From NCBI RefSeq assembly GCF_029407905.1, contig NC_073626.1:83727482-83791481 (forward strand): 64,000 nt of DNA, in the 5' to 3' direction. Made by a program: the position numbers and the translations under genes. A model generated the notes under the pieces. The model had not been told where the DNA came from. It made no database searches and worked only from the letters and a program-made list of their open reading frames with translations. This DNA is from Bubalus kerabau. Taxonomy: Eukaryota > Chordata > Mammalia > Artiodactyla > Bovidae. Positions 34,707 through 45,980 of this stretch are shown piece after piece. How positions within the stretch are numbered: position 1 is the first letter of the stretch; each line of letters begins with the position of its first letter.

Positions 34707-34760
34707 GAGATGTACTCCTTGTCTACCTACTCCTCTGTCATCTTGTTCTCTCCTAATACT

Positions 34761-35023
34761 TAATTTTAAGCCAGCTCTTTCACTCTCCTCCTTCACCCTC
34801 ATCAAGAGGCTCTTTGGTTCCTCTTCACTTATTGTCATTAGAATGTGATCATCCACAATCTGAGGTTGTTGATGTTTCTGCTGCCTATCTTGATTCCATC
34901 TTGTAACTCATCCTGCCCAGCATTTCTCATGATGTGCTCAGAGTACAGATTAAACAAATAGGGTGACAACAGACAGCCATCTTGTACCCTTTCTCAATAA
35001 TGAACCAATAAGTTGTTCCATAA
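34761..35023 (-). mobile_element. Old BovB fragment
   Basis: Antisense BovB covering the RT region just after the catalytic loop: a frame reads DDHILMTISEEEPKSLLMRV, matching ADDTTLMAESEEELKSLLMKV of the longer copies. More diverged than the other BovB copies here. It begins directly where the L1 5' end stops. Confidence 0.88.
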
Positions 35024-35277
35024 ATGCATAAGGACTGAGATGTGTTGCTAATTCTTTGCTTCAAATTCTAGGATTAATACATTTCTCCAACTTATCATAC
35101 ATATATTTGTATGACATACTTAGTTAATTGCTCTTAATACATATTACTAAAGTGCTTAGGAAAGGATTTCAACATTTCATTTATTATACTAGTCATAGTC
35201 ACATATATTATGTCACTTAACGCTCTCAAAATCTCTAAGATGGGATTTCTCCCTTTTTTAATAGATGAGATTGAATT
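35024..35277. other. Single-copy DNA with probable MIR scrap
   Basis: 35,195-35,277 ('gtcacttaacgctctcaaaa ... aatagatgaga') may be antisense MIR, which would make a MIR the target of the BovB that follows. Confidence 0.4.
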
Positions 35278-35288
35278 CAACTTAACCT

Positions 35289-38200
35289 CAGTCAGTTCAG
35301 TTCAGTTGCTCATGCATGTCCAACTATTTGTGACACCATGGAATGCAGCACTCCAGGCTTTCCTGTTCATCACCAACTCCTGGAGCTTGCTCAAACTCAT
35401 GTCCATTGACTCGGTGATACCATCCAACCATCTCATCCTCTGTCATACACTTCTGCTCCTCCCTTCAGTCCTTCCCAGCATCAGGGTCTTCTCTAATGAG
35501 TCAGTTCTTCACATCAGGTGGCCAAAGTATTGGAGCTTCAGCATCAGTCCATCCAATGGATAATCAGGAGTAATTTTCTTTTCTTTTCTTTTCTTTTTTA
35601 GGACTAATTTTCTTTAGGATGAACTCGTTGGATCTCCTTGCAGTCCAAGGGACTCTCAAGAGTCTTCTCCAACACCACAGTTCAAAAGCACCAATTCTTC
35701 TGCACTCAGTTTTCTTTATAGTCCAACTCTCATATCCATACATGACTACTGGAAAAACCATAGCTTTCACTAGATGGACCTTTGCTGGCAAAGTAATGTC
35801 TCTGCTTTTTAATATGCTCATAAATTTTAATATACTCATAACTGCTCATATCTAGGTTGCTTATAACTTTTCTTCCAAGGAGTCTCTGAATTTCATGACT
35901 GCAGTCACTATCTGCAGTGATTTTGGAGCCCCGAGAGATAAAGTCTGTCACTGTTTCCATTGTTTCCCCATCTATTTGCCATGAAGTGATGGGACCAGAT
36001 GACATGATCTTAGTTTTCTGAATGTTGAGCTTTAAGTCAACTTTTTCACTCTCCTCTTTCACTTTCATCAAGAGGCTCTTTAGTTCTTCTTCACTTTCTG
36101 CCATAAGGGTGGTGTCCTCTGCATATCTGAGGTTATTGATATTTCTCCTGGCAATCTTGATTCCAGATTGTGCTTCATCCCGCCCAGCGTTTCTCATGAT
36201 GTACTCTGCATATAAGTTAAATAAGCAGGGTAACAATATACTGCCTTGACATACTGCTTTCCCAATTAGGAACTAGTCTATTGCTCCATGTCCAGTTCTA
36301 ACTTGCTTCCTGACCTGCATACAGATTTCTGAAGAGGCAGGTAACTGGTCTGGTATTCCCATCTCTTTAAGAATTTTCCACACTTTGTTGTGATCCACAT
36401 AGTCAAAGGCTTTGGCATAGTCAGTAAAGCAGAAGTAGATGTTTTTCTGGAACTCTCTTGCTTTTTCAATGATCCAATAGATGTTGGCCATTTGATTGAT
36501 GGTTCCTCTGCCTTTTCTAAATCCAGTTTGAATATCTGGAAGTTCGCAGTTCATGTACTGTTGAAGCCTGGCTTGGAGAATTTTGAGCATTACTTTACTA
36601 GTGTGTGAGATGAGTGCAATTGTGTGGTAGTTTGAGCATTCTTTGGCATTGCCTTTCTTTGGGATTGGAATGAAAACTGACCTTTTCCAGTCCTGTGGCC
36701 GCTGCTGAGTTTTCCAAATTTTCTGGCATATTGAGTGCAGCACTTTCACAGCTTTGTCTTTTAGGATTTGAAATAGTTCAACTGGAATTTCATTACTTCC
36801 ACTAGCTTTGTTTGTAGTGATGCTTCCTAAGGCCCACCCGACTTTGCATTCCAGGATGTCTGGCTCTATGTGAGTGATCACACCATCTTGGTTATCTGGG
36901 TCGTGAGGATCTTTTTTGTATAGTTCTGTGTATTCTTGCTACTCCTTCTCAATATCTTCTACTTCTGTTAGGTCCATGCCATTTCTGTCCTTTATTGTAC
37001 TCATCTTTGCATGAAATTTTCCCTTGGTATCTCTAATTTTCTTGAAGAGACCTCTAGTCTTTCCCATTCTATTGTTTTCCTCTATTTCTTTACATTGATC
37101 ACTGAGGAAGGCTTTTTTATCTCTCCTTGCTATTCTTTGGAACTCTGCATTCAAATGGGTACATCTTTCCTTTTCTCCTTTGCCTTTCACATCCCTTCCT
37201 TTCACAGCTATTTGTAAGGCCTCCTCTGACAAGTATTTTGGCTTTTTGCATTTCTCTTTCTTGGGGATGGTCTTGATCCCTGCCTCCTGTACAATGTCAC
37301 AAACCTCCATCCATAGTTCTTCAGACACTCTGTCTAAGAGATCTAATCCCTTGAATCTATTTGTCACTTCCACTGTATAATCATAAGGGATTTGATTTAG
37401 ACCATACCTGAATGGTTTAGTGTTTTCCCCTACTTTCTTCAATTTAAGTCTGAATTTGGCAATAAGGAGTTTGTGATCTGAGCCACAGTCAGCTCCCAGT
37501 CTTATTTTTGCTGACTGTATAGATATTCTCCATCTTTGTCTGCAAAGAATATAATCAATCTGATTTCGGTGTTGACCATCTGGTGATGTCCATGTGTAGA
37601 GTCTTCTCTTGTGTTGTTGGAAGAGGGTGTCTGCTATGATCAGTGCCTTCTCTTCGCAAAATTCTGTTGGCCTTTGTCCTGCTTCATTTTGTACTCTAAG
37701 GCCAAACTTGCTTGTTATTTTACGTATCTCTTTACTTCCTACTTTTGCCCTCCAGTCCCCTATGATGAAAATGACATCTTTTTTGGGTGTTAGTTATAGA
37801 AGGTCTGGTAGGTCTTCATAGAACCATTCAGCTTCAGCTTCTTTGGCATAGTGGTTGGGGCATAGACTTGGATTACTGTGATATTGAATGGTTTGCCTTG
37901 GAAATGGACAGAGATCATTCTGTTGTTTTATAGATTGCACCCAAGTACTGCATTTCAGACTCTTTTGTTAACTATGAGGGCTACTCCATTTATTCTAAGG
38001 GATTCTTGCCCACAGTAGTAGATATAATGGTCAGCTGAATTAAATTCGCCCATTCTAGTCCATTGTAGTTCACTGATTCCTAAAATGTCAGTTTTCTCTC
38101 TTGCTATCTCCTGTTTGACCACTTCCAATTTACCTTGATTCAGGGACCAGACATTCCAGGTTCCTATGCAGTATTGTTTACAACACTGGGCTTTACTTCC

Positions 38201-39194
38201 ACAACTGGATGATGTTTTCACTTTGACTCAGCCTCTTCATTCTTTCTGGATCTATTTTTCCACTCTTCTCCAGTAGCATATTGGGCATCTACTGACTTGG
38301 GGAGTTCATCATTCAGTGTCATATCTTTTTGCCTTTTGATACTGTTCATGGGGTTCTCACAGCAAGAATACTGAAGTGGTTTGCCTTTCCATTCTCCCAT
38401 GAACCATGTTTTGTCAGAACTCTCCACCATAACCTGTCTATCTTGGGTTGTCCTACCTGGCATGGTTCATAGTTTCATTGAGGTAGACAAGGCTGTGATC
38501 CATGTGATCAGTTTGGTTAATTTTCTGTGATTGTGGTTTTCATTCTGTCTGCTCTTTGAGGATACAGGTAAGAGGTTTGTTGAATCTTCCTGATGGGAGA
38601 GACTAGCTATGGGGCAATCTGGATCTTGCTCTGATGGGTAGGGCCATACTCAGTAAATCTTTAAACCAATTTTCTATTGATGGGTGGGGCTGCATTCCCT
38701 CCCTGTAGTTTAGCTTGAGGCCAAACTATGGTAGGGGTAATGGCTGTAATGGCAACCTCCTTCCAAAAGACTTATGCCAGCATGCTGGGTCTCCAGGACT
38801 GTTATGTTCAGTTCCCCTACATGCAGCAGGCCACTGTCAACCTGTGCCTCTGCTGGAGACTCCTGGCATTCACAGGCAAGTCTGGCACAGTCTCTCTGCT
38901 CCTTTCTCCTGGGTCCTGGTGTGCACAAGGTTTTGTTTATGCCCCACCATAGAGCCACTGGCCACCTTAGTCCCACCATACAGCCACCGAGGAGACAACC
39001 CACAAACTGGAGAACAATTATACCAAAGTAGTTCTTACACTGTTGCAAAAGTTCTAGGGCCCACAACAGATTCCCCAACCTGGGGATCCAGCAGAGCAAC
39101 TGAGAACCCAGAGGGAATGTGACTTTGAAGGTTAATGAGATTTGACTACAGAACTTCCACAGGACTGGGGAAACAGACTATTGGAGGGCACAAA
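35289..39194 (-). mobile_element. Near full-length BovB (RTE) LINE
   Basis: 3.9 kb, from the ACTGA-type 3' end at 35,290 to the 5' end 'ggggaaacagactattgg' at about 39,165. Exact 11-bp target duplication 'caacttaacct' at 35,278-35,288 and 39,195-39,205 fixes both ends. It contains a long GC-richer 5' region, endonuclease and RT coding pieces in order, and a (TTTTC)n expansion at 35,575-35,600. By far the most complete BovB in the window, but its frame is broken many times. Confidence 0.96.
35564..38221 (-). pseudogene. BovB endonuclease-reverse transcriptase pseudogene
   Basis: Pieces in order on the minus strand: an apurinic-type endonuclease N-terminus (GTWNVWSLNQGKLEVVKQEI, ILGISELQWTRMGEFNS) at 38.2-37.95 kb; a 167-codon middle piece at 37.44-36.94 kb rich in Lys/Glu; a 202-codon RT piece at 36.88-36.27 kb with VFIPIPKKGNAKECSNY, GFRKGRGT and block A FTDYAKAFDYVDHNK; then a shifted frame at 36.24-35.73 kb holding the catalytic loop as YAED where family members have YADD; and the C-terminal KAMVFPVVMYGYESWTIKK. 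Stops and frameshifts separate each piece, so no active enzyme can be made. Confidence 0.93.
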
Positions 39195-39205
39195 CAACTT
39201 AACCT

Positions 39206-39289
39206 AAACTTGAACTTTAACAGAGTTACTTTGTGAATCCTACTGTCTGCTCTGTTTTCACAAAACAAAGTAGAGCCCTACCAACAGAT
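39206..39289. other. Single-copy spacer
   Basis: Nothing recognised after the right target duplication. Confidence 0.4.
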
Positions 39290-39370
39290 CACCTCTATTC
39301 ACTCTTATGTCCCAGTGCATGGCACAGAGTTTATACTGAGTCTTAGTAAATATTTGTTGAATGAATGCTG
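39290..39370 (+). mobile_element. L2 3' end
   Basis: 'ccagtgcatggcacagag' then 'tagtaaatatttgttgaatg' is the characteristic L2 terminus. Confidence 0.8.
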
Positions 39371-39828
39371 AATAATTATCACTGCTACCTAGTTCATTTA
39401 TATTTTGGATTTTACATAACTCTGTTCACTCAGGTCCATTAAATAGCAACTAACAAATGAGATCTAGGAGGAAAAATCAAATTCCACAAGGAAGAAGTTG
39501 TTCGCTTATCGCTGTAATACATTTGGAACTCTTCGCAGCTCTCAATCATTCATGCTACTTTCTTAACTTACCTTGAGAAAGAATCTTTTCAGTTTTATAT
39601 ACAGAGTTTCTCAGACTTACAACATAAAAAGTTATTCCCAACATCAAATATAAATTCTTCTTTTAAATGATGAGTTTCTAAACACCAGGATCACACAGTC
39701 ACATCCAGCTTCATTTGACCTTAAAGTAAATAAATACCCAAGAATAACTTAAAAAATCTTTTATTCAATTATAAAATATTAATTCAGGCTAAAATTATTC
39801 AATAATAAAAATAATTTAAATACATACT
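39371..39828. other. AT-rich single-copy DNA
   Basis: Nothing recognised. Confidence 0.45.
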
Positions 39829-39838
39829 AAATACAATA

Positions 39839-40317
39839 TGACATTACTTTGCCAACAAAGGTCTGTTTAGTCAAGGCTATGGTTTTTCCAGTGGTCATGT
39901 ATGGATGTGAGAGTTGGACTGTGAAGAAAGCTGAGTACCAAAGAATTGATGCTTTTGAAATGTGGTGTTGGAGGAGACTCTTGAGAGTCCCTTGGACTGC
40001 AAGGAGATCCAACCAGTCCATTCTGAAGGAGATCAGCCCTGGGATTTCTTTGGAAGGAATGATACTAAAGCTGAAACTCCAGTACTTTGGCCACCTCATG
40101 TGAAGCGTTGACTCATTGGAAAAGACTCATGCTGGGAGGGATTGGGGGCAGGAGGAGAAGAGGACAACAGAGGTTGAGATGGCTGGATGGCATCACCGAC
40201 TCGATGGACATGAGTCTGAGTGAACTCCGGGAGTTGGTGATGGACAGGGAGGCCTGGCGTGCTGTGATTCATGGGGCTGCGAAGAGTTGGACATGACTGA
40301 GCAACTGAACTGAACTG
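39839..40317 (+). mobile_element. 5'-truncated BovB
   Basis: 479 bp with an open C-terminal frame (KVCLVKAMVFPVVMYGCESW...) that is broken near 40,103, then the 3' end. Exact 10-bp target duplication 'aaatacaata' at 39,829 and 40,318. Confidence 0.97.
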
Positions 40318-40386
40318 AAATACAATACATTTCAAATGAACTGGTAGTATGTCTATTTTTTCTGAAGTGGTAAATTAGCTCAATAT

Positions 40387-40432
40387 TAGTCCTCTATTAG
40401 AGGACTAGTAGGGACTAATAGAGTCCTTTGGA
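40387..40432. repeat. Palindromic target and filler at a BovB 5' junction
   Basis: 40,387-40,407 is a perfect 10-bp inverted repeat (tagtcctcta, one base, tagaggacta), followed by 'gggactaatagagtcct', before BovB homology begins near 40,433. The left half is the target duplication copy itself. Confidence 0.85.
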
Positions 40433-40751
40433 TAGATCAAACCAGTCCATCCTAAAGGAAATCAGTCCTGAATATTCATTGGAAGGACTGATGCTGAAGC
40501 TGAAACTCCAATACTTTGGCCACCTGATGTGAAGGATTGACTCCTTGGAAAAGACCCCGATGCTGGGAAAGATTGAAGGCAGGAGGAGAAGGGGATGACA
40601 GAGGATGAGATGGTTGGATGGCATCACTGGGTCAATGGACATGAGTTAGAGCAGGCTCCAGGAGTTGGTGATGGACAGGGATGCCTGGCCTGCTGCAGTC
40701 CATGGGATCACAAAGAGTCGGACACGGCTGAGTGACTGAATGGAACTGAAC
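40399..40751 (+). mobile_element. 5'-truncated BovB with filler
   Basis: BovB 3' end (about 319 bp) of an older subtype ('gaatattcattggaaggact') preceded by about 34 bp of non-BovB filler. Exact 12-bp target duplication 'tagtcctctatt' at 40,387-40,398 and 40,752-40,763. Confidence 0.95.
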
Positions 40752-40849
40752 TAGTCCTCTATTGAGAGTGAAAGTTCTCAACCTACACCTAACCCAGATA
40801 GAGTTAGGAGTGTAAATGTCTTGTCAGACAATCCCCTTCCTTATCTCCG

Positions 40850-41020
40850 GTTAGCTCTGTGACCACAGCCAATTTATTTAACCTTTCTGAAAACCCCTTT
40901 AGGTGCCAGGTGAGAATGATACTATCCCCTTGACAGAATTCAAAAGAGATAATGCATGTCAAGTTGTTTATTTCAGTGTGTTTCACATATTAAATGTGTT
41001 TAGAAAATAATTATTTATGA
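40850..41020 (+). mobile_element. MIR SINE
   Basis: Sense order: 'agctctgtgaccacagcc', 'atttaacctttctga', 'gtgagaatgatactatcc', 'agagataatgcatgtcaag'. Confidence 0.68.
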
Positions 41021-41181
41021 TAATATTTGGCATCAGACACTCTCAAACATATCTCAGGGAGTCCTCCTAGTATCCTCTGACCAGTGAGGACATTTGTATC
41101 AATATCAGGATCTGAGACTCAAGATTCTAGATTCAAGGACCAATATTCAAAGAACCAGGGGTATCAGGAACTGGAAATTAG

Positions 41182-41445
41182 GAAGGAATGATGCTAAAGC
41201 TGAAACTCCAGTACTTTGGCCACCTCATGAGAAGAGTTGACTCATTGGAAAAGACTCTGATGCTGGGAGGGATTGGGGGCAGGAGGAAAAGGGGACGACA
41301 GAGGATGAGATGGCTGGATGGCATCACCGACTCAATGGACGTGAATCTGGGTGAACTCTGGGAGTTGGTGATGGACAGGCAGTCCTGGTGTGCTGCGATT
41401 CATGGGGTCACAGAGTCAGACATGACTGAGCGACTGAACTGAATT
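41182..41445 (+). mobile_element. 5'-truncated BovB
   Basis: 264 bp, C-terminal frame from LKLKLQYFGHLMRRVDSLEK to the 3' end with 'gaactgaattga'. No clean target duplication found. Confidence 0.93.
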
Positions 41446-42306
41446 GAAAGCTAAATAAGGATGGACGGTTATCTGAACTCTCACACTGCCCCTAGAGATA
41501 GTTTTAAAAATGCAGTATCCCAAAATAACTAGTATAACCGTGTGTATAATATTTTCACTTTTTTTTCTAATATGTCAGCCCTATTCTTTAAAAATTACAT
41601 CAGGGTAATAATTATTATATTACATATAATCATATATCATAACATAATATCATTAATTTACATGTAATTGCATATGATTTAATTATAATAACTATATAAT
41701 TTGTATAATTATGTTATCAGGATTATAATCCTTTGAGAGATTTGAAAGGCTTAGGAACTATAGAAATTTTTCTCCAGGGTAGACAGAATAACTAACTATT
41801 GGCAGAAAGTACCTCTGACTGGGAAAGAAATTTAAAAGTATACTGATTAATTTATTTTGAGAAGCAGTTGGGACCAAAGATAAAGCCAAATAAATTTCTA
41901 CCAAGTTAATTTCTTTGACAACTGAGAGCCTAAATGAAGTAATTTAGGCTGATTTTTTTTCTGATTGTTTTTTCTAATTCTGATATTTTGTACAAATGAG
42001 TTGAACTCTAGAATATGGTCATCCAAATATCAGCCAAATCCTAGATGATTAGATTTAATAGATCCGTTTCATATACCCATTGATAATTAAAGAAAAATAA
42101 GTCGACTCAATATTGCTGTTTGAATCATTTATCCTACAATGCATCATTAGTAACATATGCCTCATGATCTCGAATTTGCTGGATAAATATGCTGATTTGT
42201 GAAAATTAATCCTTGTCTTTTTAAAATGAAATTATAGTTCTCTGATACAGTGGTCTTACATATATTATTTTATGTCCAACAAGTGAAACAGTGAAATAGG
42301 AAGGAC
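41446..42306. other. Single-copy DNA with an AT-rich tract
   Basis: No gene. 41,605-41,715 is almost pure A/T with many short 'ataat/attat' words. Confidence 0.45.
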
Positions 42307-42316
42307 CTCTATCCAT

Positions 42317-42430
42317 GGCAACCCACTCTAGTACTCTTGCCTGGAAAATCCCATGGACAGAGGAGACTGGTAGACTACAGTCCATGGGATCGCAAAGAGT
42401 CGGACACGACTGAGAGACTTCACTCACTCA
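42317..42430 (+). mobile_element. 5'-truncated Bov-tA SINE
   Basis: Second half of the SINE with a (ACTC)n tail. Exact 10-bp target duplication 'ctctatccat' at 42,307 and 42,431. Confidence 0.96.
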
Positions 42431-42440
42431 CTCTATCCAT

Positions 42441-43799
42441 TACTTGGCATAGCAATGGGAAGTCCTGGGAAGCATTACTCCCGCTTTCAAGAGAAGAAAG
42501 AGCCATAATTGTAGGTGATGGTGTGAGTTTGTGCATGGATTTCTAAAGGTGAGAACTGCTTAGGGATGTGTGAAAGATGTCAGTCTCACAGAGAAACACG
42601 GCAGCACCTAATCCAAATGACTGTCGTGCATATGGATAGCTTTGCTGTGCTCTTAGCAAAGTCAGTGGCTTTTTGCCTTTAAACATGAGAGGAAGAAGAT
42701 GTTAGTAGGAATCCTTTAGGGGAACAGAAACTACATGTTTGCTTACGCTGTTATGGCAAAATTCAATTTTATTCTCTAAATAGAGCTGTCTTCATAGATG
42801 TCAGCTATTTCCTTCAGTTTAAAGAAAGTCCTCTTTATAAAACAAATATGATTAACTTCTTCAGTAAATAGAAAAGTGATGTGGTTGACTCAAAAATATA
42901 TTAAAATAGCAAGCTGGTGCTTGGTTCCAATAAGTAATTAAGTATATTTTTCATAGCACTAGCTTTAACTTGACTCATCTTTGCGAGGGGGAAACTGCTG
43001 CAAGAAACTGATCAGGCAAAAAAACAAGCATAACATTTAATTTACTTAAGAGAATGCGAAAGAGCACATGTAAGCATAGAAGAGATCCCAGTACAGTAAT
43101 TTAACTTTTCATAACTTCATGCATTTTCTTAATTTATACTGATATTTCTTTTTTCTCTTTAATCTCTTATGGCAGTAGATCTAGACATAATGCTTTAAAT
43201 ATTGTGATCTTTGATCTAATTTCAAGAGCCAGAGCTTTATGAAGCCTTTGTATATTTAGAGAAAGAGGCATAAAACTTAGGCATGTGAAACATTAAATTG
43301 TGTTTTCATATGTGAAAGAGAAGTGCCGTAAATGGTTTATAAGCCTAGAAAAACAGACAATATATTGTTAGATTATATTTTAGCTTTTTGAGGAAATTAT
43401 ACAGCTTCATGGCCATTTGCTTCATGGATATTTCCTGGGGCTCTTTTTGGGTCCGCATTTTTTAAAACTGTTAGTGTTTTACTCTGAGTACCTGATTCTC
43501 ACGTCCTTGAATACTTACATTAATATTTAAGATCAGTACACAGAGCTAGACTGAAGGGCAGTCACTTTCTTTACCCTTTACTAAAACCAATGTTGGTTAG
43601 TTCATCACCTTCTTAAACAGTAACTGCGATGATATACTCCATCATATCCATCTCTGTCAAAACATGAGTGAAAATCAATTGTGGCCTACCTAGAAATACT
43701 CCACTCACTTCCATTTTGCTTCTTATGTGCTGATGCACCTACTCAATATTAATTTCCTTCATATTTAGGCTGTGGAAAAAATTGAATGGACTTTGGGGG
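42441..43799. other. Single-copy DNA
   Basis: About 1.36 kb with no recognisable repeat or gene. Confidence 0.45.
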
Positions 43800-43915
43800 G
43801 ATAAAACTAGCTTGGTGACCTTGGTCAAGTCACATCATTTCTCTTGACATCATCCCTCATATCTGAAGTAAAATCCCTTGTCTGAGTAATCTCTAAGGAC
43901 TTTCCAGCTCCACAC
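43800..43915 (+). mobile_element. MIR3-type SINE fragment
   Basis: 'gcttggtgaccttggtcaag', 'catatctgaagtaaaat' and 'aatctctaaggactttccag' follow the sense MIR3 order. Confidence 0.72.
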
Positions 43916-44459
43916 TTCCTCAAAATTATAGACTCTTTAGAGCAGTGGTGAACATTTATGCCAGTTGACATTCTGCTTTATGAGGTTTGAAAATGTTATT
44001 TTATCCTACCTGTAAATGGTAGTGGAGTTTCATTCTGGAATTTTGATTCATCAGTAGTCAGCAGATGTGTCAGTTCATCTTCAGAAAGTACTTTCATTCA
44101 ACCACAGACACTGTGGTATGTTGGGGGGATGAAATAATGCATGAGACATACATCTTGCTGTCAAAGAGATTATGTTGGACTGGACAATGGAGAAGTGCGC
44201 AGATAACAGAAGATGGGGATGTGGGCAAAGAGGAGGAGGAATCCAAGCAGAAAAGGGAGGAAGCAGAATATCCAAATGCGATGGCTCCTGGCTTATTTAG
44301 GGAAAGCTTGTTAGGAAAAAAATGACATTGAGGTTGTCCTCAGTAAATATTGTTAGCATGCTCTTACACTTTAACTGAAGAAAAAAAAGAACAAAAATAA
44401 ACCAGGCCTCAAGATAATAATGGATTCTAAATTGAAATTTATATGGAACAATAGAGTAA
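43916..44459. other. Single-copy DNA
   Basis: No gene. The 86-codon Lys/Glu-rich frame at 44,065-44,325 lacks a recognisable domain. Confidence 0.4.
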
Positions 44460-44560
44460 TTTTTAAAAACTGAGGTATAATTGACATATACCAATGTATT
44501 TGTTTTAATAATATGATTATTTGATTAATGTATATACTGTGCAATGATAGAGTGATTTTT
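44460..44560 (-). mobile_element. Old L1 3' UTR scrap
   Basis: 'ctgaggtataattgacata' is a hallmark of old L1M-type 3' ends read antisense; the rest is diverged. Confidence 0.55.
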
Positions 44561-45914
44561 AAAAGTGTTGCTTGGGTGGTTATATAACAGGAAGGATAAT
44601 ATTATGTAAAATGATAAAAAATAGTTTTGTAATTTAATACCCACCTTGAAGCAATATTGCAATGTTGATCTCTTCAGATGTTTTACATTTATGTTTGTAA
44701 TTCTCCTTTGAGAAGTCAGGTTTCTGCATTACCATGTCTCATCCATAAAACCTGTTTATTTGGCAAGGAAATACCACTATTTCCTTCTCCAACACCAATG
44801 GCTACCTATGTAACTGAAAGGAAATTGCAGTGAATATTCCAAGAAGAAGTAACTGCAACCCTGGGAATGATCCTCTGTGGATTTGTGATTAAATTCTTGC
44901 TTTCGTTGCTTTGGATGGAAGAGCAGGGAAGGCGTGGAGAATCTGGTGGTGGGGTGGGGTGGGAAGAGGTGTAGCAATTTTGGGGAATCTAGGGGAATCT
45001 GATGATCTCCATGGTGATTCTCTCCCCTTCTTTCTCACTGTGAAACACAGAACTGTGGTGAGGTAAGAAAACCCCTAACTGGTCATTCTTCTCCACTACC
45101 AGAGAGAGAGTCAGGAGTAATTTTAATGATGTTTTAGAAACTTTTAACAAAATTCCATGTACCCACAAATGCATTGATTCTATAGGTGTTTAAGAAACAT
45201 CTTAGAAATTAGTAAGAAAAGTAATTCTAATTACATAAGCTCAATATATTGTAGGTGATTTTTTTAAAACGGCATCTATGAGTGGGAAAACACAAGCCCC
45301 TACAACTTTGATTAAGTAAATTCAAGTGGGGGCCCACAAATAGTTTGGTATCATATTTTAAAAATAGCTGTTTTTTGTTTCAGTGGGATGTATGGACTTT
45401 ACTACGGTTTTAAATGCTTACCTTCTGGTACCTACAAAATGCTCTGAAACCAAAAGACCAATTTTGTGCTATTAAGAAATTGTAACTTAAAACTTGCTGA
45501 AAAACTAACTCTAGTCCTCCTAAAAGAGGGTTCCTAATTGCAGTTTCCTTCTTCATTTATCTAACAGTCAGTAAATCCTGCATTTATTTCTGGCTCATTT
45601 TCAAAGGGATAATTTAAACTGAAAAGTAGAGATAAGAGTTAATTATTTTCTGCTAGGAAGTGATTTCTATTTCTAAAAGAGTGGCTGCTAAAGGCACTGT
45701 GTTAGTGAACATTTGGGAGAAAGAGCAAGGAATGGGTAGTAAATCTTTGCAGAATGCTGCATGTTCAAAAAAAGGACTGGGAAACATATCTATAAAAGCA
45801 AAGCCCTGGAGTGGAAAATGATGTTAACCACGGGATCACATCAGTACTGTGCTTAGCTGAGTTCCATGTTTCATTCTCAAGGGCAAAGCCAGGATTTGAA
45901 GCCAGATAATAACA
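44561..45914. other. Single-copy DNA
   Basis: About 1.35 kb, no gene or repeat identified. Short G-rich run 'ggtggggtggggtggg' at 44,947-44,963 has only three long G tracts. Confidence 0.45.
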
Positions 45915-45980
45915 CAGTGGTCCTTTGGGTTTAGAATCATAAAGTCTGGGTTCATATTCTGACTCTGCTATTTTCTATCC
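45915..45980 (+). mobile_element. MIR fragment
   Basis: 'aatcataaagtctgggttca' and 'tattctgactctgctattt' parallel the MIR 5' half in sense. Confidence 0.5.

Larger units (their letters stand above)
26914..34753 (-). mobile_element. Long L1 LINE, 3'-truncated, with nested insertions
   Basis: On the minus strand the order is: long 5' UTR (about 34,753 to 30,188), ORF1, ORF2 start, endonuclease, and reverse transcriptase up to block A, where homology stops at 26,914. The 3' half of the RT, the C-terminal part and the 3' UTR are missing, and no poly(A) or matching flanking repeat is seen at that edge. Interrupted by a BovB, a BOV-A2 and a solo LTR. The 5' UTR is shown to continue across the LTR because 'agagagatg' at 33,403 joins 'tactccttgtctacc' at 34,713. 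Confidence 0.9.

Noticed and set aside
34488..34856. 122-codon minus-strand frame
   Set aside because: A chance fusion: the start is BovB RT sequence, the middle is L1 5' UTR and the rest is solo LTR.
44942..44966. G-quadruplex near 44.95 kb
   Set aside because: Only three G runs of three or more are present, so it misses the usual four-run rule.
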